Shown here piece after piece: positions 20,619 to 26,819 of a DNA stretch of 64,000 nucleotides (positions are counted from its first letter, which is position 1; every line of letters begins with the position of its first letter). This stretch comes from an uncultured Methanobrevibacter sp. (GTDB taxonomy: Archaea; Methanobacteriota; Methanobacteria; Methanobacteriales; Methanobacteriaceae). Both the position numbers and the translations under genes were made by a program. Below the pieces are notes generated by a model. That model did not search any database. It was given only the letters and a program-made list of their open reading frames with translations, and was not told the DNA's origin. The DNA is taken from assembly GCF_934746965.1 (NCBI RefSeq), contig NZ_CAKVFS010000002.1:124001-188000 (forward strand), read 5' to 3'.

Positions 20619-20635
20619 TGTTGCGAAATACAACA
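20619..20635. promoter_or_regulatory. Operator-like dyad, copy 2
   Basis: TGTTG-CGAAATA-CAACA, also followed by AT. The arms are identical to copy 1 and the middle differs at two positions, as expected for a conserved protein-binding dyad rather than a simple duplication. Confidence 0.45.
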
Positions 20636-20927
20636 ATGATAAAATATTTAAGATAATATAAATTTTAAATGATTCTTTTATACAGTCCTATCTAAACCAA
20701 TGCTAATTATGTCCATATATTATCTACAAAAAAAAATAATAAGAAAACAGGAATTGTTTATCTAAATCTTTCATTTTTATTCAAACTGACATCCCAACAT
20801 GAATATATTCTCATCTGACTACAGTAAACACATCATTACATTCTCTTGAAAAAATTTTGCCAAACTCCAGACACTAACCCCCAGAAACTTCTGTAATCAA
20901 TAGTATCTGACCCATAATTGACCCCTA

Positions 20928-21781
20928 TTATAAATTTATTAAATGTGGTTCAACATCAGGATCATGATTTGCAAGTGATTCTACACAATCAGGATTCAAA
21001 CTTTGTTCACGAATCCATTCCAATGATTTTTTCTGCATTTCTTTGTCATCCGCAATCCCCGATGTAATTTGTTCCTTCCAGGACTTTTTTGCATAACCTC
21101 CATCTGCGAAAAGCAATACATATTTTCCACTATCATTCGTAATTTTCAGAGCACATAAACCTTCACAATGTCCAGGAATATTTATCATTACCAGACTTCC
21201 ATCTCCAAATACATCATACGATTTCTTAACAGGACCATCTGACCCATTCCAGTCAAAACCCTCTATTTTAGTTCCATTCCACCAGTCATTATTATAACGT
21301 ATTTTGTTCATCAAACTACCATTTTCTGCAAATTTGAGTTCATCATTTGCCACAAGTATTCTTTTGGCATTTTTCACCAGTTTCAATCCATTTACATGAT
21401 CACAATCCAAATGAGAAAGCAATACCAAATCCAAATCAGCAGGTCGTATTTCAATTTCAGCAAGCTGTTCATCAATAGCATCACCTATTGGAAGAACTCC
21501 CTGATTCGTTTTATAAAGAAGAAAACCTCCAAGAGATTTCATTTGTGACTTTCTGTCAAATTTACCATTCGGACTCATATCCCTATCCCAACCACAATCA
21601 AATAAAATTTTTCCATGACTACATTCTATCAGATATGCAGAAACTGGCAACCACAGTCTATCATCTTTTTTCCAAATACACCACTTGCATTAATTGGATT
21701 GCAATGCTCACCACCAAAAGGCAATTCTGGAGCAACACAAACCCTACCCGTATGTAATACATGAATTTTTATTTCCCCCAT
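20928..21781 (-). pseudogene. Metallo-beta-lactamase-fold hydrolase (AHL-lactonase-like), frameshifted near its start
   Basis: ATG 21779-21781 follows GGAGG at 8 bases and reads MGEIKIHVLHTGRVCVAPELPFGGEHCN. At a run of six A (21666-21671) the frame must shift by one base to continue DDRLWLPVSAYLIECSHGKILFDCGWD. The remaining 240 residues keep the metal motif SHLDCDHVNG, NIPGHCEG and LLFADGGY, typical of the N-acyl-homoserine-lactonase-like branch of the fold. Seven A would restore a full-length gene of about 284 codons. The DNA looks richer in G+C than its neighbours, suggesting transfer. Substrate unknown. Confidence 0.75.
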
Positions 21782-22094
21782 TGCAAAATCCTCCAGTATT
21801 CATCTTTCCGTGATTATTATATTTATAACCATATGATAAAAAACGACACATTTCGCAAAAGTATTCTGTATTATTTAATATAATTTAATCTTTTAAAAAA
21901 AAAACTGCCATACTTACCTTATCCGGACTATCTTCCTAACTATGCTTTGAAATTTCAAGAATAAAACCAATCAATCCATCATACACCTATTTCACTTCAG
22001 CAATAGTTGTAAAAAAGTTATCCTAGCAACAGATGTTAATATGATAATTGTAGGTCATAGAGGAACATATAACTAGTATTCAGAGATGATTTTC
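21782..22094. other. Gap with possible stress-protein tail fragment
   Basis: About 310 bases between divergent decayed genes. Around 22027-22076 a plus-strand frame reads ATDVNMIIVGHRGTYN and then stops, which resembles the VDLIVVGxRG stretch of UspA-type proteins, but it is too short to call. Nothing else was recognised. Confidence 0.3.
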
Positions 22095-22434
22095 ATGATT
22101 AAAAGAGAGTTATATTTATCAAAAATTAATAAGTCAAGAAGACCAATATTAGAAAATATAGTATTTTTAGAGTTAATTAGAAGAAAATACCAGGTTACTG
22201 TTGGAAATATTGGAAAACAAAAAATTTTATATGTAGGAAACATAATAAAACTATTTATATCCAAGTATCTGAGTCAATTAGATGAAAATACATGTGAAAG
22301 AGAATTTAATCCTTTAGAAAAAAATATCTGACAATTATCCCAAATATGTATTAACACTGAATGACTGAGATTACTCTAAAAAGGGAATAACTCATTTAAA
22401 TGTAATTGATTTTTTAAAAAATGAAAATATATAA
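22095..22434 (+). pseudogene. Remnant of a DUF4143-type AAA ATPase, internally deleted
   Basis: MIKRELYLSKI is the usual opening of this large ATPase family. It jumps straight to RPILENIVFLELIRRKYQVTVGNIG (the DUF4143 / nuclease-like C-terminal part) and CEREFNPLEK, so the ATPase core has been lost. One extra A (run of seven at 22317-22324) breaks the frame. It then continues as DNYPKYVLTLND, a stop where Trp is expected, DYSKKGITHLNVIDFLKNEN and a final stop. A clear gene fossil. Confidence 0.7.
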
Positions 22435-22469
22435 TTATAATATATTAAAAACATACTTAAATCTATGAA

Positions 22470-22506
22470 GTTAAATTTTAGATGCCTCTTTCTACGAGAA
22501 ACATAC
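22470..22506 (+). repeat. 37-bp repeat copy R1 (divergent)
   Basis: Keeps GTTAAATTTTA and TTTCT-ACG-AGAAA-CATAC; the middle and the left arm are degenerate. It marks the left end of the array, next to the DUF4143 ATPase fossil. Confidence 0.8.
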
Positions 22507-22607
22507 TTCACCAGACTTCTATTATTAATCTCCACATGATTAAATTAAGTTTAGTATTTTAAAATATATAAAAAGGTAATTCTTTTAAAATGAAAAAATT
22601 TCCTTTT

Positions 22608-22943
22608 TCATAGGAAATGGAAGTAATTTAAATAAACTTCTTTGTATTCATCAATGAATCTTATTAATGCTCCGATTTCATCTTTGTATATTATTGTTGC
22701 TTCTTCACCGTTACTCCATGTTTTGCCTGTTTCTGCTTTTTTTAATTCATTCCATGAAACATGTTCATAATTATCTCCAGCATTTAATGTGAATGCTGGT
22801 TGTTCTATTTCAAAATCCATGCTACTAATAGCTCCATTTGGGAGTATTTTGTCTAATACTTCATTGAAGCTTTTTAATCCTTCTTCATCTCTTATTGCCG
22901 TGAGTTTTTCATGATTCTTTTTATTGAGTGTTATATTAGGCAT
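22608..22943 (-). CDS. Small protein with ribbon-helix-helix-like N-terminus (antitoxin-like)
   Basis: 111 residues. The first 35 (MPNITLNKKNHEKL then FNEVLDKIL) follow the pattern of VapB/RHH-type small antitoxins: a beta-strand, then two helices. The C-terminal 70 residues are acidic and aromatic (HVSWNELKKAETGKTWSNGEEA; DEYKEVYLNYFHFL) and not recognised. The start ATG 22943 lies after an AGAGGTG-type site. No toxin gene is paired with it. First gene right of R1 and read toward it. Confidence 0.6.
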   Translation of the reverse strand: MPNITLNKKNHEKLTAIRDEEGLKSFNEVLDKILPNGAISSMDFEIEQPAFTLNAGDNYEHVSWNELKKAETGKTWSNGEEATIIYKDEIGALIRFIDEYKEVYLNYFHFL

Positions 22944-23028
22944 GATTACACCTCTTTAAAATATAAAAAAATATAGATATTATATTAATGTTTTAGATGA
23001 AACTTATAACTCCTATATTAAAACTTAA

Positions 23029-23184
23029 TTAAAATAACCATACTACGATAGCTACAATTATATTTATTATTAATACAATTACTTCTTTTTTAATGTCTTT
23101 TTGTTTTTTTGCTATTTGATATAATATTATTATAGATGTTATTATAAGGATTATTTGTATTAACTGTAATATTTCAATTATCAT
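23029..23184 (-). CDS. Small two-helix membrane protein
   Basis: 51 residues from ATG 23182-23184, preceded by a strong GGAGGGG. Two hydrophobic helices (about 3-22 and 33-51) flank a basic loop KKQKDIKK, a holin-like or small-toxin-like build, but no family is recognised. Repeat R2 begins 25 bases upstream of the start, so the gene reads away from the repeat. The longer frame upstream runs through R2 and is rejected because of the ribosome site. Confidence 0.6.
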   Translation of the reverse strand: MIIEILQLIQIILIITSIIILYQIAKKQKDIKKEVIVLIINIIVAIVVWLF

Positions 23185-23208
23185 AATTTTCCCCTCCTTC
23201 CAGAATAG

Positions 23209-23245
23209 GTTAAATTTTAAATGTATCGTTCTACGAGAAACATAT
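23209..23245 (+). repeat. 37-bp repeat copy R2 (divergent)
   Basis: Shares the centre CTACGAG with R1 rather than CTCCAAG. The right arm reads AAACATAT. It lies directly upstream of the two-helix membrane gene. Confidence 0.8.
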
Positions 23246-23360
23246 AGTTCATCTATATAAAATTTTAAAAAAAATCTTAAAATTTTATCATTCATTTAAA
23301 AAAGACACATAAAAAAGTGAAAATTTATTTTAGTAGGTATCTCTTTACATATAGCCCCCA

Positions 23361-23819
23361 CTATTTGTTAACTAATTGAGTTAATAAATCTATAATAGCA
23401 TCATTTTGTTCTATTATTCTTTTATTTTGTTTATTTAAAATATCTAATTTAATCAATTGTGAAGCTAAAAATCTACCATTAATTTTTTCTAATCTTGAAA
23501 TACCACTTGTAACATATGCTCTATACACTTTATCTGCTTTTTTTGCATCTTCTTTAAATTGTTGTACAATATCTTCAAAATAAAAATCATACTCTTTTTC
23601 TGTGGTAGTTCTATTAGCTAGTTTTTTCTTTTTCCTTTTTTCTTCATAATAAGCATCATTTTTTTCTTTTAATTCTGTCCCCTTTTCTATAACTTTAGTA
23701 AAAAATCCTTTTTCATTTTTTTCTTCGCCTTTTACTTCAGATAATTCTGTTCCACAATTTTGGCAAAATTTATATGAATCATCATATTCTTCATTACAAT
23801 TTAAACAAATTTTTGTCAT
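23361..23819 (-). CDS. Zinc-ribbon protein with coiled-coil body
   Basis: 152 residues from ATG 23817-23819 behind a perfect AGGTGAT. An N-terminal zinc ribbon (CLNCNEEYDDSYKFCQNCG, residues 4-22) is followed by a highly charged Lys/Glu helix region and a C-terminal amphipathic helix (LIKLDILNKQNKRIIEQND). No membrane segment. The general type is a double-Cys zinc-ribbon domain protein; function unknown. It is the only gene between R2 and R3. Confidence 0.65.
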   Translation of the reverse strand: MTKICLNCNEEYDDSYKFCQNCGTELSEVKGEEKNEKGFFTKVIEKGTELKEKNDAYYEEKRKKKKLANRTTTEKEYDFYFEDIVQQFKEDAKKADKVYRAYVTSGISRLEKINGRFLASQLIKLDILNKQNKRIIEQNDAIIDLLTQLVNK

Positions 23820-23898
23820 GAAAATCACCTATTTCACTATTCAACGAGATTATATTAAATTGTTAATACACACCATTCTTAAAAGTTGATAATACTTT

Positions 23899-23935
23899 GT
23901 TAAATTTTAATAATATCTTTCTCCAAGAAATATAC
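23899..23935 (+). repeat. 37-bp repeat copy R3
   Basis: Consensus except ATAATATC for ATAGTATC. Centre type CTCCAAG. It ends 13 bases from the stop of the gene at 23948. Confidence 0.85.
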
Positions 23936-23947
23936 AGCCTCAAATAT

Positions 23948-24178
23948 TTAAAGTTTAGATTCATCTATAGTAATAGGATTATCAGATGTACCAAACAAAT
24001 CAGGTAAATACCCAGATTCTATACAATCTTCTTTCCACTCATAATATGCTTCGGGATCTTCCAACCATAACTTTTTAATGCGAGCTTTTTGCTCGTCATC
24101 AGTTAATGTTTTCATATATGCAACTTCACTAGCATTTCTAAGCATGCCATAACCCCCATCTAATACTCCATCTAACAT
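23948..24178 (-). CDS. Small acidic protein filling one cassette
   Basis: 76 residues. LTDDEQKARIKKLWLEDPEAYYEWKEDCIESGY is helical, acidic and Trp-rich; no known domain is recognised. ATG 24178 follows AGGTGAT. The gene fills the R3-R4 segment almost exactly: its stop is 13 bases from R3 and its start 17 bases from R4, the tightest one-gene cassette in the array. Possibly a virus structural or accessory protein, but that is inference from the neighbours. Confidence 0.6.
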   Translation of the reverse strand: MLDGVLDGGYGMLRNASEVAYMKTLTDDEQKARIKKLWLEDPEAYYEWKEDCIESGYLPDLFGTSDNPITIDESKL

Positions 24179-24195
24179 TTCATCACCTATGATAA

Positions 24196-24232
24196 GTTAA
24201 ATTTTAATAGTATCTTTCTCCAAGAAATATAC
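24196..24232 (+). repeat. 37-bp repeat copy R4
   Basis: Identical to the consensus. It starts 17 bases upstream of the start codon of the minus-strand gene at 23948-24178. Confidence 0.88.
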
Positions 24233-24261
24233 GTGAAACGGTGGAAATATTGGAAATATTT

Positions 24262-24305
24262 TTCAATACTGTAATAATATTACTCAGCCTATTACAGTAC
24301 TTGAA
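24262..24305. other. Long imperfect inverted repeat
   Basis: Perfect arms ACTGTAATA (24268-24276) and TATTACAGT (24290-24298), extended outward by TTTCAA and TTGAAA with a one-base offset. It is followed by a second hairpin, AGAGATAA / TTATCTCT (24326-24348). It could be a terminator pair of a lost gene or a protein-binding dyad. Confidence 0.55.
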
Positions 24306-24408
24306 AAAAAATTAAACGGATAAGGAGAGATAATTAATTTTTATCTCTCTAAACTCTGTTTTAATCATATATATTTCCAATAATTTAAACATTTCCCCTA
24401 TTAAATTT

Positions 24409-24516
24409 ATGTTAATTGTAACAATATTAATATTAATAATCTTGATAGCTAGTTTAATATTTAAAAAACAGTTACATGATTATAATAATTATTTAATCGT
24501 GTTAGTTATTGGTTAA
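24409..24516 (+). CDS. Short hydrophobic frame cut by repeat R5
   Basis: 35 codons, one hydrophobic helix (MLIVTILILIILIASLIF) and then YNNYLIVLVIG. The stop TAA is supplied by repeat R5 itself (GGT TAA). No clear ribosome site is seen, so it may be a fragment of a longer gene rather than a functional peptide. Confidence 0.35.
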   Translation: MLIVTILILIILIASLIFKKQLHDYNNYLIVLVIG

Positions 24517-24548
24517 ATTTTAATAGTATCTTTCTCCAAGAAATATAC
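24512..24548 (+). repeat. 37-bp repeat copy R5
   Basis: Identical to the consensus. The left flank is a hydrophobic frame that ends inside it. The right flank begins in the middle of a charged virus-type frame. Confidence 0.88.
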
Positions 24549-24549
24549 T

Positions 24550-24621
24550 GTACCGGAAGATAAATTAGAGTCTGAAGAAGAACGTCTTAAAAGAGAATCT
24601 AAAAACAAAACTGGTGAGTGA
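24550..24621 (+). pseudogene. C-terminal fragment of a cut gene
   Basis: Starts within two bases of R5 as VPEDKLESEEERLKRESK and ends NKTGE before TGA. It has no start of its own; the frame enters from the repeat. It is followed without a gap by a tail-type gene whose ribosome site GGTGA lies in its last codons, the compact layout of virus operons. Confidence 0.6.
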
Positions 24622-24626
24622 TATTT

Positions 24627-25696
24627 TTGGCTGATTTTGACCCATTCACACAATATAGGATACCTAGGATATTACTTGAGGTTTATAAAACTGATGAGGA
24701 AAACTGGGAACAATACACACCATTAAGTTCAGATGATTCTTCAAATACAACAACCACCGATAATAATGAGGCTGAAGAAAATACTAGTACTGATGAAACG
24801 GATGATGAAGACAGTTTAACAAAAGGCTTCAAATTACATCAAGGTGAAATAATAGAAACCTACTATTATGGTGAATTCACCAATGTTGAATTTGATGGAG
24901 ATTATGAAGACATTAGTAATACTGGAAGTATTAAAATACCTGAAATAATGGATTTAGACCGTTTTTATAAAGGTGTAAGATTAGCTATAAGATATGGTCC
25001 CGAAAATTATGGAAAAACTTGGATTTATTTATTGCGGACCCAACATTGATAGGTTTTATTACTGATTTGACCTTTGATGAAAAAGGAATGAACCTAAAAT
25101 TATCTGGTATGAGTAAGTTATTAGAACAGAAGTATGAGTTTGATTTTACTCAGATGAAGATTAGTGAGATTTTAAAGGAGATGATTAAGACAGCTGGTTT
25201 GGAGCCGGTGGTTGATGCAACTGGTTTGGATGATAAGGTTATAGATTATACTAATGTTTCATCAGATAGTGAGGATAGTGGTGTTGATAATAGTAATCTG
25301 CCTGCTGATGCTTGTAAATTTGCAAAACAATTAACTAAAGGTAAAAAAGGTGCTCGAGCTAAAGCACAAGCAATATATGATTGGATTAATAGTAATTTCC
25401 CATATTCTGGTTATAGTAACTCTCATTATAATGAGCAGAATATTTACAGTACTGCTAAAGCAAATATTGGAAAAGCAATATTTAATTGTTGTGACCATGC
25501 ACACTTATCTGTTGTGCTTTTAAGATGTGCTGGTTTAAAAGCAAATTATATCCATGTTACTGGACATGTTTATACTGTTGTATATATTGAGGGTCAAAGA
25601 GTTATGTTTGACCCTTTAGGTTATAATAGAGGTATGGGTACAGTTGCTTCAGGATATGCAACTGATGGTCCAGAATCAGAAAGTATTAACTTTTAG
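24627..25696 (+). pseudogene. Virus tail/baseplate protein fused to a transglutaminase-like peptidase, frameshifted
   Basis: Start TTG 24627 behind GGTGA reads MADFDPFTQYRIPRILLEVY, then an acidic Thr/Asp/Glu stretch, GSIKIPEIMDLDRFYKGVRL and GKTW. At 25020-25023 one G appears lost (TGGAT for TGGGAT), after which DLFIADPTLIGFITDLTFDEKG and MNLKLSGMSKLLEQKY continue a late-control/tail-hub-like fold. From about 25300 a transglutaminase-like domain follows: AQAIYDWINSNFPYSGY, the Cys in FNCCDHAHLSVV, the His in HVTGHVYTVVYI and the Asp in MFDPLG. That triad suits an enzyme opening host pseudomurein during entry. The function is inferred. Confidence 0.65.
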
Positions 25697-26070
25697 GGGG
25701 CACCTAAACTATGGGACCCATCATCACGAACTGCTTCATAACCTCCAACTTCTTCATTATAACTAGTGCCAACAATGGTTCTTTCACCTTGTTTTGAGCC
25801 TATTTCCCAACCATGCTCATATTTTGTATTTTGATGGTTATTGGATTGTTTGTATGATGAGCTACTTGATTGTTCAGTTTGCTGATTATTATCATCAACA
25901 CTTTGATTAGTTACATTAGTAGCATTATTTGTAACATTCGTTGTATTGTTAGCCATACTCACATTAGCATCATTATTATGAGGTTCTGATGCAATTAAAA
26001 CACAACCTCCAATAATACTACACCCAATAATTATAGCACCTATTATTAAAATCAATTCTTTATTATTCAT
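25693..26070 (-). CDS. Small membrane-anchored surface protein
   Basis: About 125 residues from ATG 26070 (an in-frame GTG at 26088 is the alternative; AGGTGAT lies 13 bases upstream of the ATG). An N-terminal hydrophobic helix (about 5-28) containing two Cys is followed by an Asn/Thr-rich linker (NNTTNVTNNATNVTN), a Gln/Ser stretch and a small folded end with YEHGWEIGSKQGERT and EVGGYEAVRDDG. The build resembles the exported protein at 53605. It lies inside the R5-R6 segment, opposite to the virus gene and overlapping its end by 4 bases. Confidence 0.6.
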   Translation of the reverse strand: MNNKELILIIGAIIIGCSIIGGCVLIASEPHNNDANVSMANNTTNVTNNATNVTNQSVDDNNQQTEQSSSSSYKQSNNHQNTKYEHGWEIGSKQGERTIVGTSYNEEVGGYEAVRDDGSHSLGAP

Positions 26071-26131
26071 AATATAATTATCTATCACCTACTAATATTA
26101 AAACTTATCCAAAAAAAGGAGGGAAACAATA

Positions 26132-26293
26132 TTGACTACTTATGTTATTGGTTGCGATAACATTGACAAAAAAGAACAATCATATATCGACAAAGTCGCA
26201 CAAGTACTTGAAGAAGCAGGAAACACCTGTGAAAAACTATCCGTAGGACCTGGACAAGTCCAATCATATGGTTTAAGTGGTGTTAAATTTTAA
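26132..26293 (+). pseudogene. N-terminal piece of a virus/mobile gene cut by repeat R6
   Basis: TTG 26132 sits behind a strong GGAGGG and reads MTTYVIGCDNIDKKEQSYI, KVAQVLEEAGNTCEKLSVGP and GQVQSYGLSG. It then runs into R6, which adds VKF and a stop. The opening looks like the alpha/beta start of a larger enzyme domain (the VIGCDNI and VGPGQVQSYGL pattern is reminiscent of methanogen-virus cell-wall peptidase modules, from memory). The rest of the gene is absent on the other side of R6. Confidence 0.55.
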
Positions 26294-26318
26294 TAGTATC
26301 TTTCTCCAAGAAATATAC
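26282..26318 (+). repeat. 37-bp repeat copy R6
   Basis: Identical to the consensus. It gives the incoming frame GTT AAA TTT TAA, that is three codons and a stop. Confidence 0.88.
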
Positions 26319-26344
26319 TCTAATTAAGAATGGAGGAAATTACT

Positions 26345-26425
26345 ATGTTAATAGAAATATTAACAATAGCTGGATTTCTCATTGGGTTAATGAGCTTCAT
26401 AATCCAGCTAAAAGATAGAAAGTAA
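26345..26425 (+). CDS. 26-residue single-helix membrane peptide
   Basis: ATG 26345 follows GGAGG at 8 bases. MLIEILTIAGFLIGLMSFII is one membrane helix and is followed by QLKDRK and a stop. A hairpin terminator overlaps the stop. Size and build suggest a small virus membrane protein or type I toxin-like peptide; neither can be shown from sequence. It is the only whole frame in the R6-R7 segment. Confidence 0.5.
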   Translation: MLIEILTIAGFLIGLMSFIIQLKDRK

Positions 26426-26442
26426 GGGTAACCCCCTTACTT
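26420..26442 (+). terminator. Hairpin after the small membrane peptide
   Basis: Perfect 9-base arms AAGTAAGGG / CCCTTACTT with a 5-base loop, overlapping the stop codon of the peptide. Only a short T-containing tail follows. Confidence 0.5.
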
Positions 26443-26505
26443 ATATCTTAATGTGATTTCCAAAGTACTTAAATTTTTCTATAAACAAAAAGGAGGCTAA
26501 AATTA

Positions 26506-26526
26506 ATGTTTGGGGTTAAATTTTAA
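26506..26526 (+). pseudogene. Gene start cut by repeat R7 after three codons
   Basis: AGGAGG (26491-26496) and ATG 26506 form a good gene start, but after ATG TTT GGG the frame enters R7 and stops (GTT AAA TTT TAA). The gene body is missing. Confidence 0.5.
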
Positions 26527-26551
26527 TAGTATCTTTCTCCAAGAAATATAC
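26515..26551 (+). repeat. 37-bp repeat copy R7 (right end of array)
   Basis: Identical to the consensus. Its right flank is a T-rich, gene-free stretch, so this end may be where new segments enter, if the array grows at one end. Confidence 0.88.
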
Positions 26552-26819
26552 CTTATTTTTATTTTCTTTTTTATACTATTTAAACACATGATATTTCTTC
26601 TTTAAAAAGTATTATTAGGAACATGTAAAAGTATTACGAAAATAGGGTAGGTTTCCTAAAATTAAGATTAATTAAATAAAATTCATTAGTAATCTATTAT
26701 TTGATTTCCAACAATCTTAGGACAATTTACTTTTTTATTATCAAAAAGTTAATATTTTTTAGTAAAAATCTAAAAAAACAGAATCATCCCGATAAATAAT
26801 AAATAAAAAAAATAAGAAA
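26552..26819. other. AT-rich flank right of the repeat array
   Basis: About 270 bases without a gene between R7 and the gdhA terminator, opening with a pyrimidine-rich tract. No repeat copy, tRNA or integrase fragment was seen. Confidence 0.45.

Larger units (their letters stand above)
20254..20927. other. Long non-coding stretch with a paired operator-like repeat
   Basis: 674 bases without a convincing gene. The left two-thirds is very AT-rich and holds two TGTTG-N7-CAACA dyads (entered separately). The last 150 bases, next to the metallo-hydrolase gene, look richer in G and C, as that gene does, and may be a remnant of the same incoming DNA. Confidence 0.5.
22470..26551 (+). repeat. Array of seven direct 37-bp repeats separating cassette-like segments
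   Basis: Seven copies in one orientation at 22470, 23209, 23899, 24196, 24512, 26282 and 26515. The consensus opens GTTAAATTTTAATA and ends GTATCTTTCTCCAAGAAATATAC, given as GTATCTTT-CTCCAAG-AAATATAC, an imperfect dyad with 8-base arms around 7 bases. Copies 4-7 are identical, copy 3 differs at one base, and copies 1-2 are divergent with centre CTACGAG. Segments between copies are about 702, 653, 260, 279, 1733 and 196 bases and hold small genes or cut pieces of virus-type genes. Compare CRISPR (spacers far too long) and integron cassettes (no integrase seen). The repeats are certain; their role is inference. Confidence 0.9.

Noticed and set aside
22027..22076. Possible universal stress protein tail (ATDVNMIIVGHRGTYN)
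   Set aside because: Only about 16 residues, no start, and stops on both sides; kept only as a note in the gap entry.
24268..24298. Replication origin or IS end at the long dyad
   Set aside because: A single dyad with no flanking direct repeat, no transposase and no origin-binding box cluster.
22470..26551. Ordinary CRISPR array
   Set aside because: The repeat length (37) fits, but segments between copies are about 200-1700 bases, contain genes, and no cas gene is present in the window.
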